The notes: generated by a model not told the origin, from the sequence alone. A stretch of 64,000 nt of DNA from Bacillus salacetis (GCF_003581585.1 NZ_QXIR01000013.1:49759-113758); one strand, 5' to 3'. Positions 36,420-47,024 are shown, numbered from the stretch's first letter. Made by a program: numbers and translations.

Positions 36420-37514
36420 TTAGCGGTAGCTCAGGATATGCTTTCCATTTTGCAGGAACTGGCTGCGTGACTTACGGTTTCTTTCAATTCTTTCTTCAGC
36501 CATGCGGTCAGCTGCAAGGTATGTCGGGATGTTGTCACGCTTCGCAATTTCAATGACACGTTCAACGTTATTATAGATCTGCTCCACTTTCTTCATTGCG
36601 CGTTCACGATTATATCCATATAATTCATCAGCTACGTTAATAACACCACCGGCGTTGATGACATAATCAGGAGCATAAACAATGCCCATTTCATGGATGG
36701 TATCTCCGTGTGCAGTATCTTTAAGCTGGTTATTAGCAGCACCTGCTATAACTTTTGCTTTAATTTGAGGGATTGTTTCATCATTGATTACAGCTCCAAG
36801 GGCACATGGCGCATAAATATCACAGTCCACGCTGTAAATTTCATTAATATCGACCGCTTTTGCCCCGAATTCATCAACTGCACGCTGCACAGCATCTTTA
36901 TTGATATCAGTAACAATTAGATTCGCGCCTTCTTCATGCAGATGTCGGCAAAGTGTGAATGCTACGTTCCCCACACCTTGTACAGCTATCGTTTTACCTT
37001 CAAGTGAATCTGTTCCGAAGGCTTCCTTTGCAGCTGCTTTCATTCCGCGGTATACACCGTAAGCTGTTACGGGAGAAGGGTTGCCTGATGAACCGAAAGC
37101 AGGGGAGATACCCGTTACATAATCCGTTTCCTCATGGATAAGGTCCATATCAGCAACAGTGGTCCCCACATCTTCTGCCGTTATGTAACGACCGTTCAAT
37201 CCTTGAATGAAACGGCCGAATGCACGGAACATTTCTTCGTTCTTATCTTTGCGGGGATCGCCGATGATCACCGTTTTCCCTCCGCCAAGGTTAAGACCCG
37301 CAGCGGCGTTCTTGTAAGTCATCCCTTTTGCCAGGCGAAGTGCATCTTCAATCGCTGCTTCTTCTGAATCGTATGTCCACATGCGTGTTCCCCCAAGAGC
37401 AGGTCCAAGAGTAGTATCATGAATTCCAATGATTGCTTTCAAACCGGAATTTTCATCCTGGCAGAAAAGCAGTTGCTCATAATCGTATTTTTCCATATAA
37501 GTGAAGATTTTCAT
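36420..37514 (-). CDS. bcd: Leucine (branched-chain amino acid) dehydrogenase
   Basis: An NAD-dependent deaminating dehydrogenase of the Glu/Leu/Phe/Val family, 364 residues. It converts Leu, Val and Ile to their keto acids, feeding the bkd complex. The catalytic Lys lies in [20 protein letters not shown] (20 residues, near 70-90) and the NAD motif in [15 protein letters not shown] 37514 has GGAGGAAATT upstream. Between ptb (45 bp) and buk. Confidence 0.95.
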   Translation of the reverse strand: MKIFTYMEKYDYEQLLFCQDENSGLKAIIGIHDTTLGPALGGTRMWTYDSEEAAIEDALRLAKGMTYKNAAAGLNLGGGKTVIIGDPRKDKNEEMFRAFGRFIQGLNGRYITAEDVGTTVADMDLIHEETDYVTGISPAFGSSGNPSPVTAYGVYRGMKAAAKEAFGTDSLEGKTIAVQGVGNVAFTLCRHLHEEGANLIVTDINKDAVQRAVDEFGAKAVDINEIYSVDCDIYAPCALGAVINDETIPQIKAKVIAGAANNQLKDTAHGDTIHEMGIVYAPDYVINAGGVINVADELYGYNRERAMKKVEQIYNNVERVIEIAKRDNIPTYLAADRMAEERIERNRKSRSQFLQNGKHILSYR

Positions 37515-37559
37515 TTTAATTTCCTCCCTGATTGAGTGTTCAATTTAATGTATTTAAAT

Positions 37560-38465
37560 TTATTTGGATGCTGTACAAATCGCCAATGCAAGTGAAAACA
37601 GCTTACTTTCAGCACTGTCCGCTCTTGAAGTCAGGACGATCGGCGCCTTGGCACCTGCAATGACCGCCCCTACTTTCGCCCCTGCAAAATAGATGAGCGA
37701 TTTATATAACGCATTGCCTGTTTCTATATTGGGCACAAGCAGGATATCTGCTTTCCCTGCTGCTTCACTTTGAATCCCTTTATGTTCAGCCGCCTCAAGC
37801 GAAACAGCATTATCCAACGCGAGCGGTCCGTCCACAATACAGCCTTTAATCTGCCCTCTTCTGTTCATCTGGGTCAGGACTGCAGCATCAACAGTTGCCT
37901 GCATTGCAGGATTCACAACCTCTACAGCTGCCAGGGGAGCCACTTTCGGATTATCCATCCCGATCCCCCCTGCTACGCCCACTGCATTATTAATGATCTG
38001 CACCTTCTGTTCCAGGTCAGGTGCTATATTCATGCCGGCATCCGTCAATATCTTCAAACCGTCATAGCCCGGTATTTCAAAGACCGCAACATGGGAAAGG
38101 GCACTTCCGGTCCGGAGACCAAACTCTTTATTAAGCACTGCTTTCAATATTACTGAAGTAGAAATATTCCCCTTCATCAGCGTGGTCGCCTCATTATTCC
38201 TGACAGCTTTCACAGCAGACTCCGCAGCTTCTTTCACGCTATCCGCATGCAAAACCGATATTGCCGAGTTGTTTAAAAGCTCCGAAGAAATGCCACCCAA
38301 TATTTTATTAATTTTTTCACTGTCGCCAAACAGTAAAAACTTTGCCATATTGCGTTCAACGGCCATAGAAACTGCTTCGAGCACTTCGCTGTCTTCCGCC
38401 GCAGCTACTGCAACTGTCGCATTCTTCAATTGGGTTGCCTGTTCTATCAAGTGATTTAATTTCAT
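37560..38465 (-). CDS. ptb: Phosphate butyryltransferase
   Basis: This phosphotransacylase interconverts acyl-CoA and acyl phosphate, with buk as partner; 301 residues. The conserved C-terminal half includes ILVPNIETGNALYKSLIYF and APIVLTSRADSAESK. ATG 38465 gives the family N-terminus (MKLNHLIEQA); an in-frame TTG at 38477 directly abuts AAAGGGG and is less likely. First gene after the sigma-54 promoter. Also called yqiS in B. subtilis. Confidence 0.94.
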   Translation of the reverse strand: MKLNHLIEQATQLKNATVAVAAAEDSEVLEAVSMAVERNMAKFLLFGDSEKINKILGGISSELLNNSAISVLHADSVKEAAESAVKAVRNNEATTLMKGNISTSVILKAVLNKEFGLRTGSALSHVAVFEIPGYDGLKILTDAGMNIAPDLEQKVQIINNAVGVAGGIGMDNPKVAPLAAVEVVNPAMQATVDAAVLTQMNRRGQIKGCIVDGPLALDNAVSLEAAEHKGIQSEAAGKADILLVPNIETGNALYKSLIYFAGAKVGAVIAGAKAPIVLTSRADSAESKLFSLALAICTASK

Positions 38466-38512
38466 AAGTTGTTTCAACCCCTTTCCTCAAAACTTTCTAT
38501 CCACTTCATCAC

Positions 38513-38530
38513 ACGCAAGAATCGTGCCAA
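38513..38530 (-). promoter_or_regulatory. Sigma-54 (SigL) promoter of the bkd operon
   Basis: Read on the minus strand: TTGGCACGATTCTTGCGT. The -24 TTGGCAC and -12 TTGC elements are at the exact spacing. It lies 47 bp upstream of the ptb start and just downstream of the sigma-54 activator gene bkdR. Confidence 0.93.
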
Positions 38531-38540
38531 CTCAAAATCC

Positions 38541-38556
38541 TTGAAAACGCTTTATT
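38541..38556. promoter_or_regulatory. Possible CcpA cre-like site
   Basis: TTGAAAACGCTTTATT matches the first 13 positions of the degenerate cre pattern and fails at its last CA. It lies just upstream of the sigma-54 promoter. Weak. Confidence 0.25.
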
Positions 38557-38585
38557 TCACTCTGAAAAAATGTGCAGTTTTTTTC

Positions 38586-40664
38586 TTAGTCTGCAAACTT
38601 TTGCATGCCATCTGTTTCAATCTTATATTTTCCCAGCTTGTAGTATAAATTTCTTACAGATACATTCAGGGCTTTTGCAGCAGCGGTTTTATTTCCTTTA
38701 TTATGCTCTAAAACCTGTCTAATAATATTCTTTTCATACTCTTCCACTAGAGCGGCCAGATCCTGGTCGCCTGCCTCTCCGCTGTGGCGAGCAGTTTCAT
38801 TACTTGCCGGCATCTTTTCCAGGAATGGGAGATGTTTTGGTTCAATAACCGCTTCATTGTATTTCATGAAGATGATGGCCCGTCCCAATATGTTCTCAAG
38901 CTCCCTGACATTTCCCGGCCAGTGATACTCCATCAGCCTTTCCATGGCAGAGGGTTTGATCCCTTCAACATTCCGGCCGTAATCCTGATTGATCTTCTCG
39001 ATAAGTACTTCGCACAACAACGGAATATCCGTCTTCCTGGTCCGTAAGGGAGGAATTTGAATCGGCATCCTGTTAAGCCTGTAATAAAGATCTTCACGAA
39101 ATGCCCCGCTGGCAATCGCCTTTTCCAGGTTCACATTCGTCGCAGCAATCACCCTGACGTTTATGCTGATGGATTTCACACCGCCAACCCTGACAATTTC
39201 ATTCTCCTGTAGGACTCGCAGGAGCTTTGCTTGCGTATTCGCTTTCAATTCACCTATTTCGTCAAGGAAAATACTGCCATTGTTCGCTTCTTCGAATAAT
39301 CCCTTTTTCCCTCCGCGCTTCGCACCGGAAAATGCTCCTTCTTCATAGCCGAACAATTCACTTTCCAGCAGATGTTCAGAAATCGCTGCGCAGTTGACAC
39401 GTATGAACTTGTTATACTTCCTGTCACTTGCATTATGGATGGCATGGGCAAACAACTCTTTGCCTGTACCGGATTCACCTCTCAGCAAAACGGTGGCAGG
39501 TGTCTTTGCCCCCAGCTTAGCCTGTTCTACAGCAAGGGTCATTTCTTCTGAGACACCGATGATGTCATCAAATGTGTACTTGGCTTCCAAGGTTCGGATA
39601 ATCCGCCTCGCTCTATCCAGTTCACTGGTCAGAGACTGGATTTCCGAGACATCATGTATAACACCGACACTTCCTTTAAGCTTCCCATCAACAATAATCG
39701 GAGCGACATTGACAATGACTTCTTTCTTATTTGGGCCGACCCTCATTTTGCTTCCCCTTATTGCCCTTCGGGTTTGAAGCACTTTCAAATGGATGCTTTC
39801 CCCTTCGGATATATCAGCAGTGGCCGGCTTTCCGATGATTTCTTCTTCAGTAAGTCCGGTTATCCTTGTATAAGCAGGGTTTATCAATATCCCTTTGCCC
39901 TCTTCGTCCACAACCGATATGGCATCATCACTTGATTGGATGATCGCCTGAAGCATTGTCTGAATTTCTTTTAGATCTGTTATCTCCTCTGCAAGGTTGA
40001 CAACTTCCGTAATGTCCTTGAACACTGAAAAAGCCCCAATGACCTCCTGCTCCCCGGTGATCATCGGTATTCTGTTGGTAATGATTTTCAGTCCATTTTC
40101 CAAAATCAATTCTTTGTTTATTTCATTCCGTTTCGATTCGAGAACCCTGGGCAGCCCGCTTTTTGGAATAACCTCAAAGATATTCTTTCCCAGCGCTTCT
40201 TCTGATGAAATCCCAATCATCTTTTCAGCGCTGCGGTTGAACAGGATGATTGTTTCGCTCGTATCGATCCCTACCATCCCGTCATCAGTTGAATTCAGGA
40301 TAAGGTCCCGTTTAAAGCTTTCATTCTTTATTTCATCAATCAAGTGTTCCTTTTCTTTAAGGAGCTTTGCCACAAGGAAGGCTACGCTTCCGGGGATTAC
40401 AACTGTATTCTTTCCACGGGAATCCCTTAATTCCTCAAATACCTTTTGGTCCCCCGTCACTTCAATGATGATATCTATTCCCTCACCCAGAAAGTCTCTC
40501 CAGTCCTGTCCATAAGGTATTCCATTCTCCTTGGCATAATCAATGCCGGGGCGATCCTCATACAAATCACAAACCGCAGCTACTTCCAAAACTGAGGACT
40601 CTGTTAGAATTTTAAGAACGGCTATTCCGCCTTTGCCAGCACCAACTAACAACACCTTTTGCAA
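38586..40664 (-). CDS. bkdR: Sigma-54-dependent activator BkdR
   Basis: An enhancer-binding activator of the bkd operon, 692 residues, the length I recall for B. subtilis BkdR. An N-terminal nucleotide-binding-like domain ([17 protein letters not shown], about 4-20) is followed by two PAS-type segments, an AAA+ domain with Walker A GESGTGKE and a GAFSGA form of the sigma-54 contact loop GAFTGA, and a C-terminal Fis-type helix-turn-helix ([20 protein letters not shown]). The start is TTG 40664 with GAGGTGG at 7-8 bp; ATG 40706 lacks a site. Confidence 0.95.
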   Translation of the reverse strand: MQKVLLVGAGKGGIAVLKILTESSVLEVAAVCDLYEDRPGIDYAKENGIPYGQDWRDFLGEGIDIIIEVTGDQKVFEELRDSRGKNTVVIPGSVAFLVAKLLKEKEHLIDEIKNESFKRDLILNSTDDGMVGIDTSETIILFNRSAEKMIGISSEEALGKNIFEVIPKSGLPRVLESKRNEINKELILENGLKIITNRIPMITGEQEVIGAFSVFKDITEVVNLAEEITDLKEIQTMLQAIIQSSDDAISVVDEEGKGILINPAYTRITGLTEEEIIGKPATADISEGESIHLKVLQTRRAIRGSKMRVGPNKKEVIVNVAPIIVDGKLKGSVGVIHDVSEIQSLTSELDRARRIIRTLEAKYTFDDIIGVSEEMTLAVEQAKLGAKTPATVLLRGESGTGKELFAHAIHNASDRKYNKFIRVNCAAISEHLLESELFGYEEGAFSGAKRGGKKGLFEEANNGSIFLDEIGELKANTQAKLLRVLQENEIVRVGGVKSISINVRVIAATNVNLEKAIASGAFREDLYYRLNRMPIQIPPLRTRKTDIPLLCEVLIEKINQDYGRNVEGIKPSAMERLMEYHWPGNVRELENILGRAIIFMKYNEAVIEPKHLPFLEKMPASNETARHSGEAGDQDLAALVEEYEKNIIRQVLEHNKGNKTAAAKALNVSVRNLYYKLGKYKIETDGMQKFAD

Positions 40665-40753
40665 TTTCTTTCCACCTCTTGGTTTTGAGACTGCAATATC
40701 TTTCATACTTTTTTAGTTTAACGCAAGTTCCGTATCCTGACAAATTTCAACTA

Positions 40754-40762
40754 TGTTATAAT
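40754..40762 (+). promoter_or_regulatory. Extended -10 promoter of yqzF
   Basis: TGTTATAAT fits the extended -10 form TGNTATAAT. No good -35 stands at proper distance. It lies 34 bp before the yqzF start. Confidence 0.5.
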
Positions 40763-40795
40763 AGCTCATGAAAATGATTTGAGGAGAATAAATGT

Positions 40796-41035
40796 ATGCA
40801 GAGATTGATTGCTTTAATTATCATGCTGATTCCAGGGGTACTGGCTGCATGGGGCATCAAATTGATGAGAGACATGCTGTTCGGGATCCTGCAGCCGCCG
40901 TTTCCCGCTTTATGGATGCAATTCATGGCAGGGCTTCTTTTTTTCCTGGGAGGATTGGGCTTCATAGCAGGATTTGTACTTCACCGAGATAGAAAAAGAA
41001 ATAAAGTGCAGGATCGCTTTAAGGATAATCAATAA
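40796..41035 (+). CDS. yqzF: DUF2627 small membrane protein YqzF
   Basis: A 79-residue protein with two hydrophobic helices (about 3-22 and 42-64) and a basic C-terminus. It matches the YqzF/DUF2627 family of Bacillaceae, of unknown function, found next to bkdR. ATG 40796 is preferred over ATG 40792 (another frame) because GGAG lies 9 bp before it. Confidence 0.85.
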   Translation: MQRLIALIIMLIPGVLAAWGIKLMRDMLFGILQPPFPALWMQFMAGLLFFLGGLGFIAGFVLHRDRKRNKVQDRFKDNQ

Positions 41036-41173
41036 GCACCCTTGCTGAATCGGGTGTTTCAAAGGACATCTCCCACCCGGCAAGGAGTTGACTGCAGGAA
41101 TTTTCCAGAAAAAAGCATCCCTATGATTAACAGCCATTAAATGTTAGCAGCCCTTTAGATACAGATGCTGAAC

Positions 41174-41211
41174 AAAAAACCTACCCCCGTGATATTCAGG
41201 GATAGGTTTTT
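41174..41211. terminator. Bidirectional terminator between yqzF and yqiK
   Basis: AAAAACCTA and TAGGTTTTT pair across a short interior with further C/G pairing, A-rich on one side and T-rich on the other. It closes the converging yqzF and yqiK transcripts. Confidence 0.75.
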
Positions 41212-41224
41212 ATCTTCACCAATC

Positions 41225-41956
41225 TTAAATGGACATCGACTCTCTGATCTTGATTGCCTTTTCAGGGAAGTCCGTTATTATAGCTGAGCAGTTTATAGTG
41301 AAAAGGCGTTTCATCACCGCTTCGTTATTGATGGTATAAGGCCGCACAGCCACTCCAGCTTTCATGGAGTCGATGATGAGGGCATCAGGCGCCACTTTAA
41401 TATTCGGATGTATGGATTCAGCGTGAATGGATTGAGCATAAACCCAAGGCATAAAGAGCCCATTTGAATATAAGGGTGCAATTTCTATATCGGGATCAAG
41501 TCTGTAACAATGGACGATGGAGTAATGGTTGAATGAAGAGATGATTGTCCTGTTCTGAAAACTGAATTCATTAATCAATTCAATTACCTTTTCTTCAAGC
41601 CGGGGATAAGGGATGACTCCGTTTTTCAATTCGATATTGCAAATCATTTCATTGGTCATCATCCATTCAAAAACTTCCCTTAAGGTCGGGATCCTCGTCT
41701 TTTTAAGGAACTTTTTATATTTATTGCCTGCATCCAGTTTTCTGATTTCTTTTAAAGTCAAATCCTTAATGAATCCTTTTCCATTCGTGGTTCTGTCGAC
41801 AGTTTCGTCATGGATGACCACTACTTCTCCATCTTTTGAGAGCTGTACATCAAGTTCAATCCCATCAGCTCCGACACGCTCCCCCTCTTTAAATGCTTCC
41901 ATTGTATTTTCGGGATGTGTTCCCGCTGATCCACGATGCGCAAAAACCAAGGACAT
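41225..41956 (-). CDS. yqiK: Glycerophosphodiester phosphodiesterase YqiK
   Basis: A cytoplasmic GDPD-family enzyme, 243 residues, that hydrolyses glycerophosphodiesters to glycerol-3-phosphate and an alcohol. The catalytic motifs are VFAHRGSAGTHPENT at the N-terminus and ELDVQLSKDGEVVVIHDETVD, of which the acidic ELDVQ and the second His (VIHDE) are the key parts. ATG 41956 is supported by TTGGAGTG; the open frame runs 51 codons further without one. It lacks a signal peptide. Confidence 0.92.
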   Translation of the reverse strand: MSLVFAHRGSAGTHPENTMEAFKEGERVGADGIELDVQLSKDGEVVVIHDETVDRTTNGKGFIKDLTLKEIRKLDAGNKYKKFLKKTRIPTLREVFEWMMTNEMICNIELKNGVIPYPRLEEKVIELINEFSFQNRTIISSFNHYSIVHCYRLDPDIEIAPLYSNGLFMPWVYAQSIHAESIHPNIKVAPDALIIDSMKAGVAVRPYTINNEAVMKRLFTINCSAIITDFPEKAIKIRESMSI

Positions 41957-42035
41957 AAAAAACACTCCAATCATTTTCTGTATTATAGTCAGATTAATGG
42001 TAAAAAGACATTTATACCTTCCTACCCTATAATAC

Positions 42036-42070
42036 GAAAAAAAACCTGATAAACCAAAAGATTTATCAGG
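42036..42070 (-). terminator. Terminator of spo0A
   Basis: CCTGATAAA (42045-42053) and TTTATCAGG (42062-42070) pair, and eight T residues follow on the minus strand. It lies 51 bp past the spo0A stop. Confidence 0.93.
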
Positions 42071-42120
42071 CCTTTTCTTTCTAATGATGAGCAAAATAAG
42101 TGCGGTCATTCCTCACTCTT

Positions 42121-42900
42121 TCAAGAAGCTTTATGTTCCAGACGGAGCTTATCGGCCACCATTGCAATAAATTCGCTGTTTGTCGGCTTGGCTTTGCTCA
42201 TGCTTACTGTATAACCGAACAAGTTGGAAATAGAGTCGATGTTACCCCGGCTCCAGGCGACTTCGATCGCATGGCGGATGGCGCGTTCTACACGGCTCGC
42301 CGTCGTATTGAACTTTTTGGCAATATCAGGATAGAGGACTTTGGTAATGGATCCGAGCAGTTCTATGTCTTTATAGACCATGGAAATGGCTTCTCTTAAA
42401 TAAAGGTAGCCTTTAATGTGAGCAGGGACGCCAATCTCATGGATGATGCTTGTAATGCTGGCATCCAGGTTCTTAGGCTTTGATTCTGCAATCGATCGTG
42501 AAGAACCAGATTTCTTGAATACCGGGCTTGATTTTCCGCTTACCTGACGGATATGGCTTACCAGGTTTTCCATATCGAATGGTTTCAATATGAAATAAGA
42601 AGCACCCAAATCCACAGCTTTCTTTGTAACATCTTCCTGTCCAAATGCGGTCAGCATAATGACATTAGGCATGACAGAACGTTCCCTGATCCTCTCAAGG
42701 ACAGCCAGACCATCAAGATGAGGCATAATGATATCCAGTACAATAACGTCCGGTTCGACCTCCTCCAAAAGTTCCAGGCATTCCTGACCGTTATGAGCTA
42801 CCCCGACGACCTCCATGTCATTCTGGGATGAAATATATTCCTCCAGTAAAGATACTAATTCCCGATTGTCATCTACTACACACACTTTAATTGAATTCAC
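42121..42900 (-). CDS. spo0A: Sporulation master regulator Spo0A
   Basis: The response regulator that commits the cell to sporulation, 259 residues. The receiver has the acidic pair D10-D11, the phospho-acceptor D56 in [13 protein letters not shown], the Thr in LTAFG and the Lys in LKPFD. After a short linker the Spo0A DNA-binding domain ([20 protein letters not shown] onward) is almost identical to the Bacillus protein and ends LRLEHKAS. The start is GTG 42900, with GAGGAGG 9 bp upstream. Upstream DNA carries a sigma-H promoter and 0A boxes. Confidence 0.97.
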   Translation of the reverse strand: MNSIKVCVVDDNRELVSLLEEYISSQNDMEVVGVAHNGQECLELLEEVEPDVIVLDIIMPHLDGLAVLERIRERSVMPNVIMLTAFGQEDVTKKAVDLGASYFILKPFDMENLVSHIRQVSGKSSPVFKKSGSSRSIAESKPKNLDASITSIIHEIGVPAHIKGYLYLREAISMVYKDIELLGSITKVLYPDIAKKFNTTASRVERAIRHAIEVAWSRGNIDSISNLFGYTVSMSKAKPTNSEFIAMVADKLRLEHKAS

Positions 42901-42965
42901 TACAATTTTCCTCCTCAATCCGATATTATCCAGATCCAATCTCTATTTTTTATTCTAAAGTAAAT

Positions 42966-42992
42966 TTTCGACAAAGCAATAAGAAATCCTTT
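42966..42992 (-). promoter_or_regulatory. Sigma-H promoter of spo0A overlapping a 0A box
   Basis: On the minus strand AAAGGATTT, 11 bp, GTCGAAA closely fits the sigma-H consensus RNAGGAWWW-N11-12-RNNGAAT. The -10 part overlaps a perfect 0A box TGTCGAA (42967-42973). Confidence 0.65.
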
Positions 42993-43093
42993 TATTTTTC
43001 GAAAAAAACTCAAAAATTAAATGTTTTCTTTAATTTACTCTTATTTTCTCTTAATTTCGACCTGATTCGATAAAGCATTATTGGTTTGTCGAA
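42967..43093. promoter_or_regulatory. Cluster of Spo0A (0A) boxes
   Basis: TGTCGAA-type heptamers occur at 42967-42973 (perfect, inverted), 43087-43093 (perfect), and with one mismatch at 42998-43004, 43056-43062 and 43066-43072. This fits autoregulation of spo0A. The rest of the 42901-43270 gap is AT-rich without other features. Confidence 0.7.
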
Positions 43094-43264
43094 AAATCTT
43101 CAAACCCATTTTATCAGATATCTGAGGGCAAAAAAATCAGGGGCAATTGGAAGTTCTGAAATGGTGAACTTTAAACTAGATGTCGCATGGCTAGCTTATT
43201 ATGGTTTGCTGCTTTAAAGCCTCTTCAAACTGCAAATTGTTTTGTTTCCTCTCGCTGTCCTATT

Positions 43265-43292
43265 AAAAAAACAGACGGTATTAACCGTCTGT
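43265..43292 (-). terminator. Terminator of spoIVB
   Basis: ACAGACGGT (43271-43279) and ACCGTCTGT (43284-43292) pair, with a T tract after them on the minus strand. The stem begins within the stop codon of spoIVB. Confidence 0.9.
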
Positions 43293-44578
43293 CAGCTCGC
43301 TTTTTCTCTTTCTTCCTCATAAATATCTATCCCGGCTTCATTCAGCATCCACTCAATATGGACCCCGTATCCCGAAGTAGGATCATTAACAAATACGTGT
43401 GTGACTGCGCCGATCAATTTGCCGTCCTGGATGATCGGGCTTCCGCTCATCCCCTGGACAATCCCCCCGGTTTTTTCTAAAAGATCAGGGTCTGTTACCT
43501 TTAAGACCATCCCTTTTGTGGCAGGGAATTTCTGCGGGACCGTACTTACGATTTCTATATCATAAAGCTCTACATCTTCCCCGTCGACAACTGTCAAGAT
43601 TTGAGCGGGACCTTCTTTAACCTGGTGCGACAATGTTATCGGCATGGCTTTATCCATCATGCCGTTTTTGATGTCCCTGTTTAGTTTTCCGAAAATACCG
43701 AATGGGCTGTTTCGTGTGATATCACCGATGATATCTTTTTCACCTGTGAATCTGGCCAGCTTCTCCCCCGGTTTACCATTGCTGCCCTTCTCAATTGATG
43801 TTACCGTGCTGTGAAGAATCTCTCCATCTTCAACTACAATCGGTTTCTTTGTGTCCATATCTGAAATGACATGACCAAGAGCTCCGTACTTCTTAGACTC
43901 GGGATCATAAAAAGTCATCGTGCCTATACCGGCTGCTGCATCACGAATATACAAGCCAAGCTTATAGGAATTTTCATTGCTGTCTTTCATCGGCTGAAGC
44001 TCAGTTTCAATCTTTTCTTTATCCCTTCTCAGGACCACTTCAAGAGCATCTGCATTTTCTCCTGCCTCTTGGACAAAAGGGGCCACATCTGCCAGCTTTT
44101 CAATCTTTTTCCCATTTATTTCTGTGATCATATCTCCGACTTGTATTCCCGCCTTCTCACCAGGGGATACTTTGCCGCCTTCGGTTTGCACTAAATGGTG
44201 ACCTACCACCAGCACACCCAAAGTATTGAGTTTTACTCCAATAGACTGACCTCCTGGAATCACCTTGAAGTCTTTGATGACTTCAACGTCAACTTTTTTT
44301 ATCGGGACGCCGGAAAGTTCCAGAAGGACCTCTTCCCTCCCAACATTGTCACCTTGGATGGTTAAGGCATCCTTGGTATCACTCAAGGCAAGTTTCGAAT
44401 GTGATCCTGCCATTGCTGAGACTGAAGCAGCCTTCGGAAGAGTAACTTCTTCACCCTGCATCATGACTATATTGTTTGGTAATTGTATATATTCTTGTAC
44501 TGGTTTCATAAAACCTATGAAGCAAAGTGAAACAAGGAGAATTCCACCAATCAGTTTCCTCAATAAATCTGAATTCAT
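43292..44578 (-). CDS. spoIVB: SpoIVB serine peptidase
   Basis: The forespore serine peptidase (S55) that signals to SpoIVFA in the outer forespore membrane so that pro-sigma-K is cleaved; 428 residues. A single N-terminal membrane segment (about 8-26), a PDZ domain ([20 protein letters not shown], about 150-169), then the protease with catalytic His in [10 protein letters not shown] and Ser in [13 protein letters not shown] 44578 has GAGGAGAGTG upstream. Confidence 0.96.
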   Translation of the reverse strand: MNSDLLRKLIGGILLVSLCFIGFMKPVQEYIQLPNNIVMMQGEEVTLPKAASVSAMAGSHSKLALSDTKDALTIQGDNVGREEVLLELSGVPIKKVDVEVIKDFKVIPGGQSIGVKLNTLGVLVVGHHLVQTEGGKVSPGEKAGIQVGDMITEINGKKIEKLADVAPFVQEAGENADALEVVLRRDKEKIETELQPMKDSNENSYKLGLYIRDAAAGIGTMTFYDPESKKYGALGHVISDMDTKKPIVVEDGEILHSTVTSIEKGSNGKPGEKLARFTGEKDIIGDITRNSPFGIFGKLNRDIKNGMMDKAMPITLSHQVKEGPAQILTVVDGEDVELYDIEIVSTVPQKFPATKGMVLKVTDPDLLEKTGGIVQGMSGSPIIQDGKLIGAVTHVFVNDPTSGYGVHIEWMLNEAGIDIYEEEREKAS

Positions 44579-44680
44579 TTTTTCACTCTCCTCGCTTCTA
44601 ATCCACACACACTTTCTTCTTGGCTACAGTTTTAATTTTGCCTTGATACAGAACATTTATAACCTCAGATAAAGAAAAAA

Positions 44681-44701
44681 AGCTACCCATTTTGGATAGC
44701 T
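44681..44701 (-). terminator. Second terminator-like hairpin between recN and spoIVB
   Basis: AGCTA and TAGCT with inner G/C pairs are followed on the minus strand by TTTTTTTC. It stands downstream of the main recN terminator and upstream of spoIVB, isolating spoIVB from read-through. Confidence 0.6.
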
Positions 44702-44809
44702 GTGGGAATACTGTCAAAGGTGAATAGAAATTAAGAAATCAACCATAGTAAGTTTAAACTTAAACTATTGGTTCAATTTTATACCTGTTTCCCCATGGAA
44801 AAGGAACCA

Positions 44810-44848
44810 AAATTAAAAAGCTCCATAACCAGGATGGTTGTGGAGCTT
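44810..44848 (-). terminator. Terminator of recN
   Basis: AAGCTCCATAACCA (44818-44831) and TGGTTGTGGAGCTT (44835-44848) form a long stem, then TTTTTAATTTT on the minus strand. Confidence 0.88.
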
Positions 44849-44854
44849 CATGTT

Positions 44855-46558
44855 TCATTTACTTTTAATTGATTCAGCAAGGCCGAGCAGTTCTTTTGCA
44901 TGTTCTCTGGTAAGGTCCGTGATTTCAACACCTGAAATCATCCTGCCTATTTCCCGGATTTTTTCCTCTTGGTTCAAGGACGTTACAGATGTACTGGTCC
45001 GTCCGCCTGCTGATTTCTTGGCGATATATAGATGGGAGTCTGCCATTGCAGCCACTTGCGGCAGATGTGAAATGCACATTACCTGTGAATTGATTGAGAC
45101 CTGATAGATCTTTTCCGCAATGGACTGTGCTACCCTGCCGCTGACGCCTGTATCGACCTCATCAAAGATGATGGAGGTGATTCCCTGATGTTTGGAAAAG
45201 ATGGTTTTCAGGGCGAGCATGACCCTCGAGAGTTCTCCGCCGGAAGCCACCTTGGACAGGGGCTTCAGAGGTTCGCCAGGGTTTGTGGAGATGTAAAATT
45301 CTATCTGATCTGCACCGTCTTTTCTATACTTAAAAGGCTGAGTCTCTGAAGGCTCTTGAATAAAACGCACTTCAAAAGTCGTCTTATCCATGTAGAGTTC
45401 CTTCAATTGTTCATGAATCCGGGCAGTCAGCCTTTTGGCAGCCTTCTTACGTATGCCCGATAATTGCTCCGCTTCTAAGTACAAGTCTTTCTCAAGTGAT
45501 TTAAGCCGTTTCTCCAGATCATGGATCAGCGTATCCTTATTTGAGACGGTTTCTATTTCCTCTTCTATCTGCGCGCTGTACTCCAGAACTTCTTCAATTG
45601 AGTTCCCGTATTTCCTCTTCAAGGTATTGATCTCATTCAGTCGGCTTTCAATAATATTCAGCCTGTCCGGTTCAAATTCAAGCGCATCCAATTCAGCACG
45701 AACAGATCCAGCTGCCTCTTCGAGTAAATAATAACTATTGGAGATCGTTTCCATCAGCCCGTTGTATTTATCATCCACTCCCGCTGCACCTTCGATATGG
45801 CTCATGGCTAATCCTGCCCAGTCAAGTCCGCGCCCTTCACCTTGGATGCTTGTGTAACAGTTTTGAAGGGAATCAAACAGTCTTTCAAAATTCATCAATT
45901 TATTCTTTTCTTCTAATAGCGCCTCATCTTCCCCCGGCACAAGTGCCGCTTTTTCAATCTCTGAAAGTTGAAATTGGATCAGGTCAAGCCTGTGGGCCAT
46001 CTCCTGCTCATTTTCATTATATTTCCTTAATCGGCTTTGTACGGTCTCGAATTCCTTAAAGACTTCTTTATAATTCAAAAGAGAAGATTTCAGTTCTTTC
46101 GAAGCAAATTGATCCAGCAAAGTGAGATGAAGTGTTTCATTCATCAGTTCCTGATGTTCATGCTGGCCATGAATGTCTATCAGGGTGGAACCCAGCTCCC
46201 TGAGAATCGCAATCGTCACAAGCTTTCCGTTTATGCGGCAGACACTTTTCCCCTGGCTGGAGATATCCCTTCTTAGCACGATCATCCCTTCTTCAACATC
46301 AATCCCGAACTCCGCTGCTTTTTTATAACAAGGATGGTTTTCATCTTCTAATGTAAACAATCCTTCAATTTCAGCCTTTTTCTCACCATGCCTTACAAAT
46401 TCTGAGGAGCCCCTGCCGCCGACCAGCAGATGGACTGCATCTATAATGATGGATTTACCGGCACCTGTTTCACCAGTCAAAACAGTAAGTCCCTCTTCAA
46501 TGGATATGGTCAGTTCATCAATGATTGCAAAGTTTTTAATCGAAAGTTCCTGTAACAA
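44855..46558 (-). CDS. recN: DNA repair protein RecN
   Basis: An SMC-like ATPase acting early in double-strand break repair, 567 residues. Walker A GETGAGKSI is at about 30-38, a long coiled-coil region fills about 150-380, and the C-terminal half has the signature SGGELSRVMLALK and Walker B SIIFDEVDTGVSG. The start is TTG 46558 with GAGGTGA upstream. It follows ahrC by 16 bp, as in B. subtilis. Confidence 0.95.
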   Translation of the reverse strand: MLQELSIKNFAIIDELTISIEEGLTVLTGETGAGKSIIIDAVHLLVGGRGSSEFVRHGEKKAEIEGLFTLEDENHPCYKKAAEFGIDVEEGMIVLRRDISSQGKSVCRINGKLVTIAILRELGSTLIDIHGQHEHQELMNETLHLTLLDQFASKELKSSLLNYKEVFKEFETVQSRLRKYNENEQEMAHRLDLIQFQLSEIEKAALVPGEDEALLEEKNKLMNFERLFDSLQNCYTSIQGEGRGLDWAGLAMSHIEGAAGVDDKYNGLMETISNSYYLLEEAAGSVRAELDALEFEPDRLNIIESRLNEINTLKRKYGNSIEEVLEYSAQIEEEIETVSNKDTLIHDLEKRLKSLEKDLYLEAEQLSGIRKKAAKRLTARIHEQLKELYMDKTTFEVRFIQEPSETQPFKYRKDGADQIEFYISTNPGEPLKPLSKVASGGELSRVMLALKTIFSKHQGITSIIFDEVDTGVSGRVAQSIAEKIYQVSINSQVMCISHLPQVAAMADSHLYIAKKSAGGRTSTSVTSLNQEEKIREIGRMISGVEITDLTREHAKELLGLAESIKSK

Positions 46559-46574
46559 TACTTTTTCACCTCAA

Positions 46575-47024
46575 TTAGAGCATATCTAGAAATTGCTGCG
46601 AAATTTTTACTGTATCCTGTTCTGTCTTGCAAATGATCAAGCAGGTATCATCACCGCAGATGGTACCAAGAATTTCTTCCCAGTCAAGATGATCGATCAA
46701 TGCGCCAATAGCATTTGCATTGCCCGGCAGAGTTTTCATCACCAGCATATGCCCTGCAGTATCAACCTTTACAAATGCATCCGTCAATGTCCTTTTCAAT
46801 TTCTGAAGCGGATTGAACCTCTGGTCTGCAGGCAGGCTGTATTTATAACGGCCGTCCATCAGCGGGACCTTCACCAGATGAAGTTCCTTAATGTCCCGGG
46901 ATACCGTGGCTTGAGTGACGTTGAAATTCGCGTTTTTCAATCGGTCAACAAGTTCATCCTGCGTTTCTATATCATTGTTGGAAATAAGTTCCCTGATTTT
47001 GATTAACCTTTGCCCTTTATTCAT
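46575..47024 (-). CDS. ahrC: Arginine repressor/activator AhrC
   Basis: The ArgR-family regulator of arginine synthesis and degradation, 149 residues, as in Bacillus. The winged helix includes [19 protein letters not shown] (about 42-60), and the C-terminal arginine-binding domain ends with [16 protein letters not shown] 47024 is chosen for the family N-terminus [13 protein letters not shown]. An adjacent ATG at 47027 is equally possible by its ribosome binding site. Confidence 0.95.
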   Translation of the reverse strand: MNKGQRLIKIRELISNNDIETQDELVDRLKNANFNVTQATVSRDIKELHLVKVPLMDGRYKYSLPADQRFNPLQKLKRTLTDAFVKVDTAGHMLVMKTLPGNANAIGALIDHLDWEEILGTICGDDTCLIICKTEQDTVKISQQFLDML

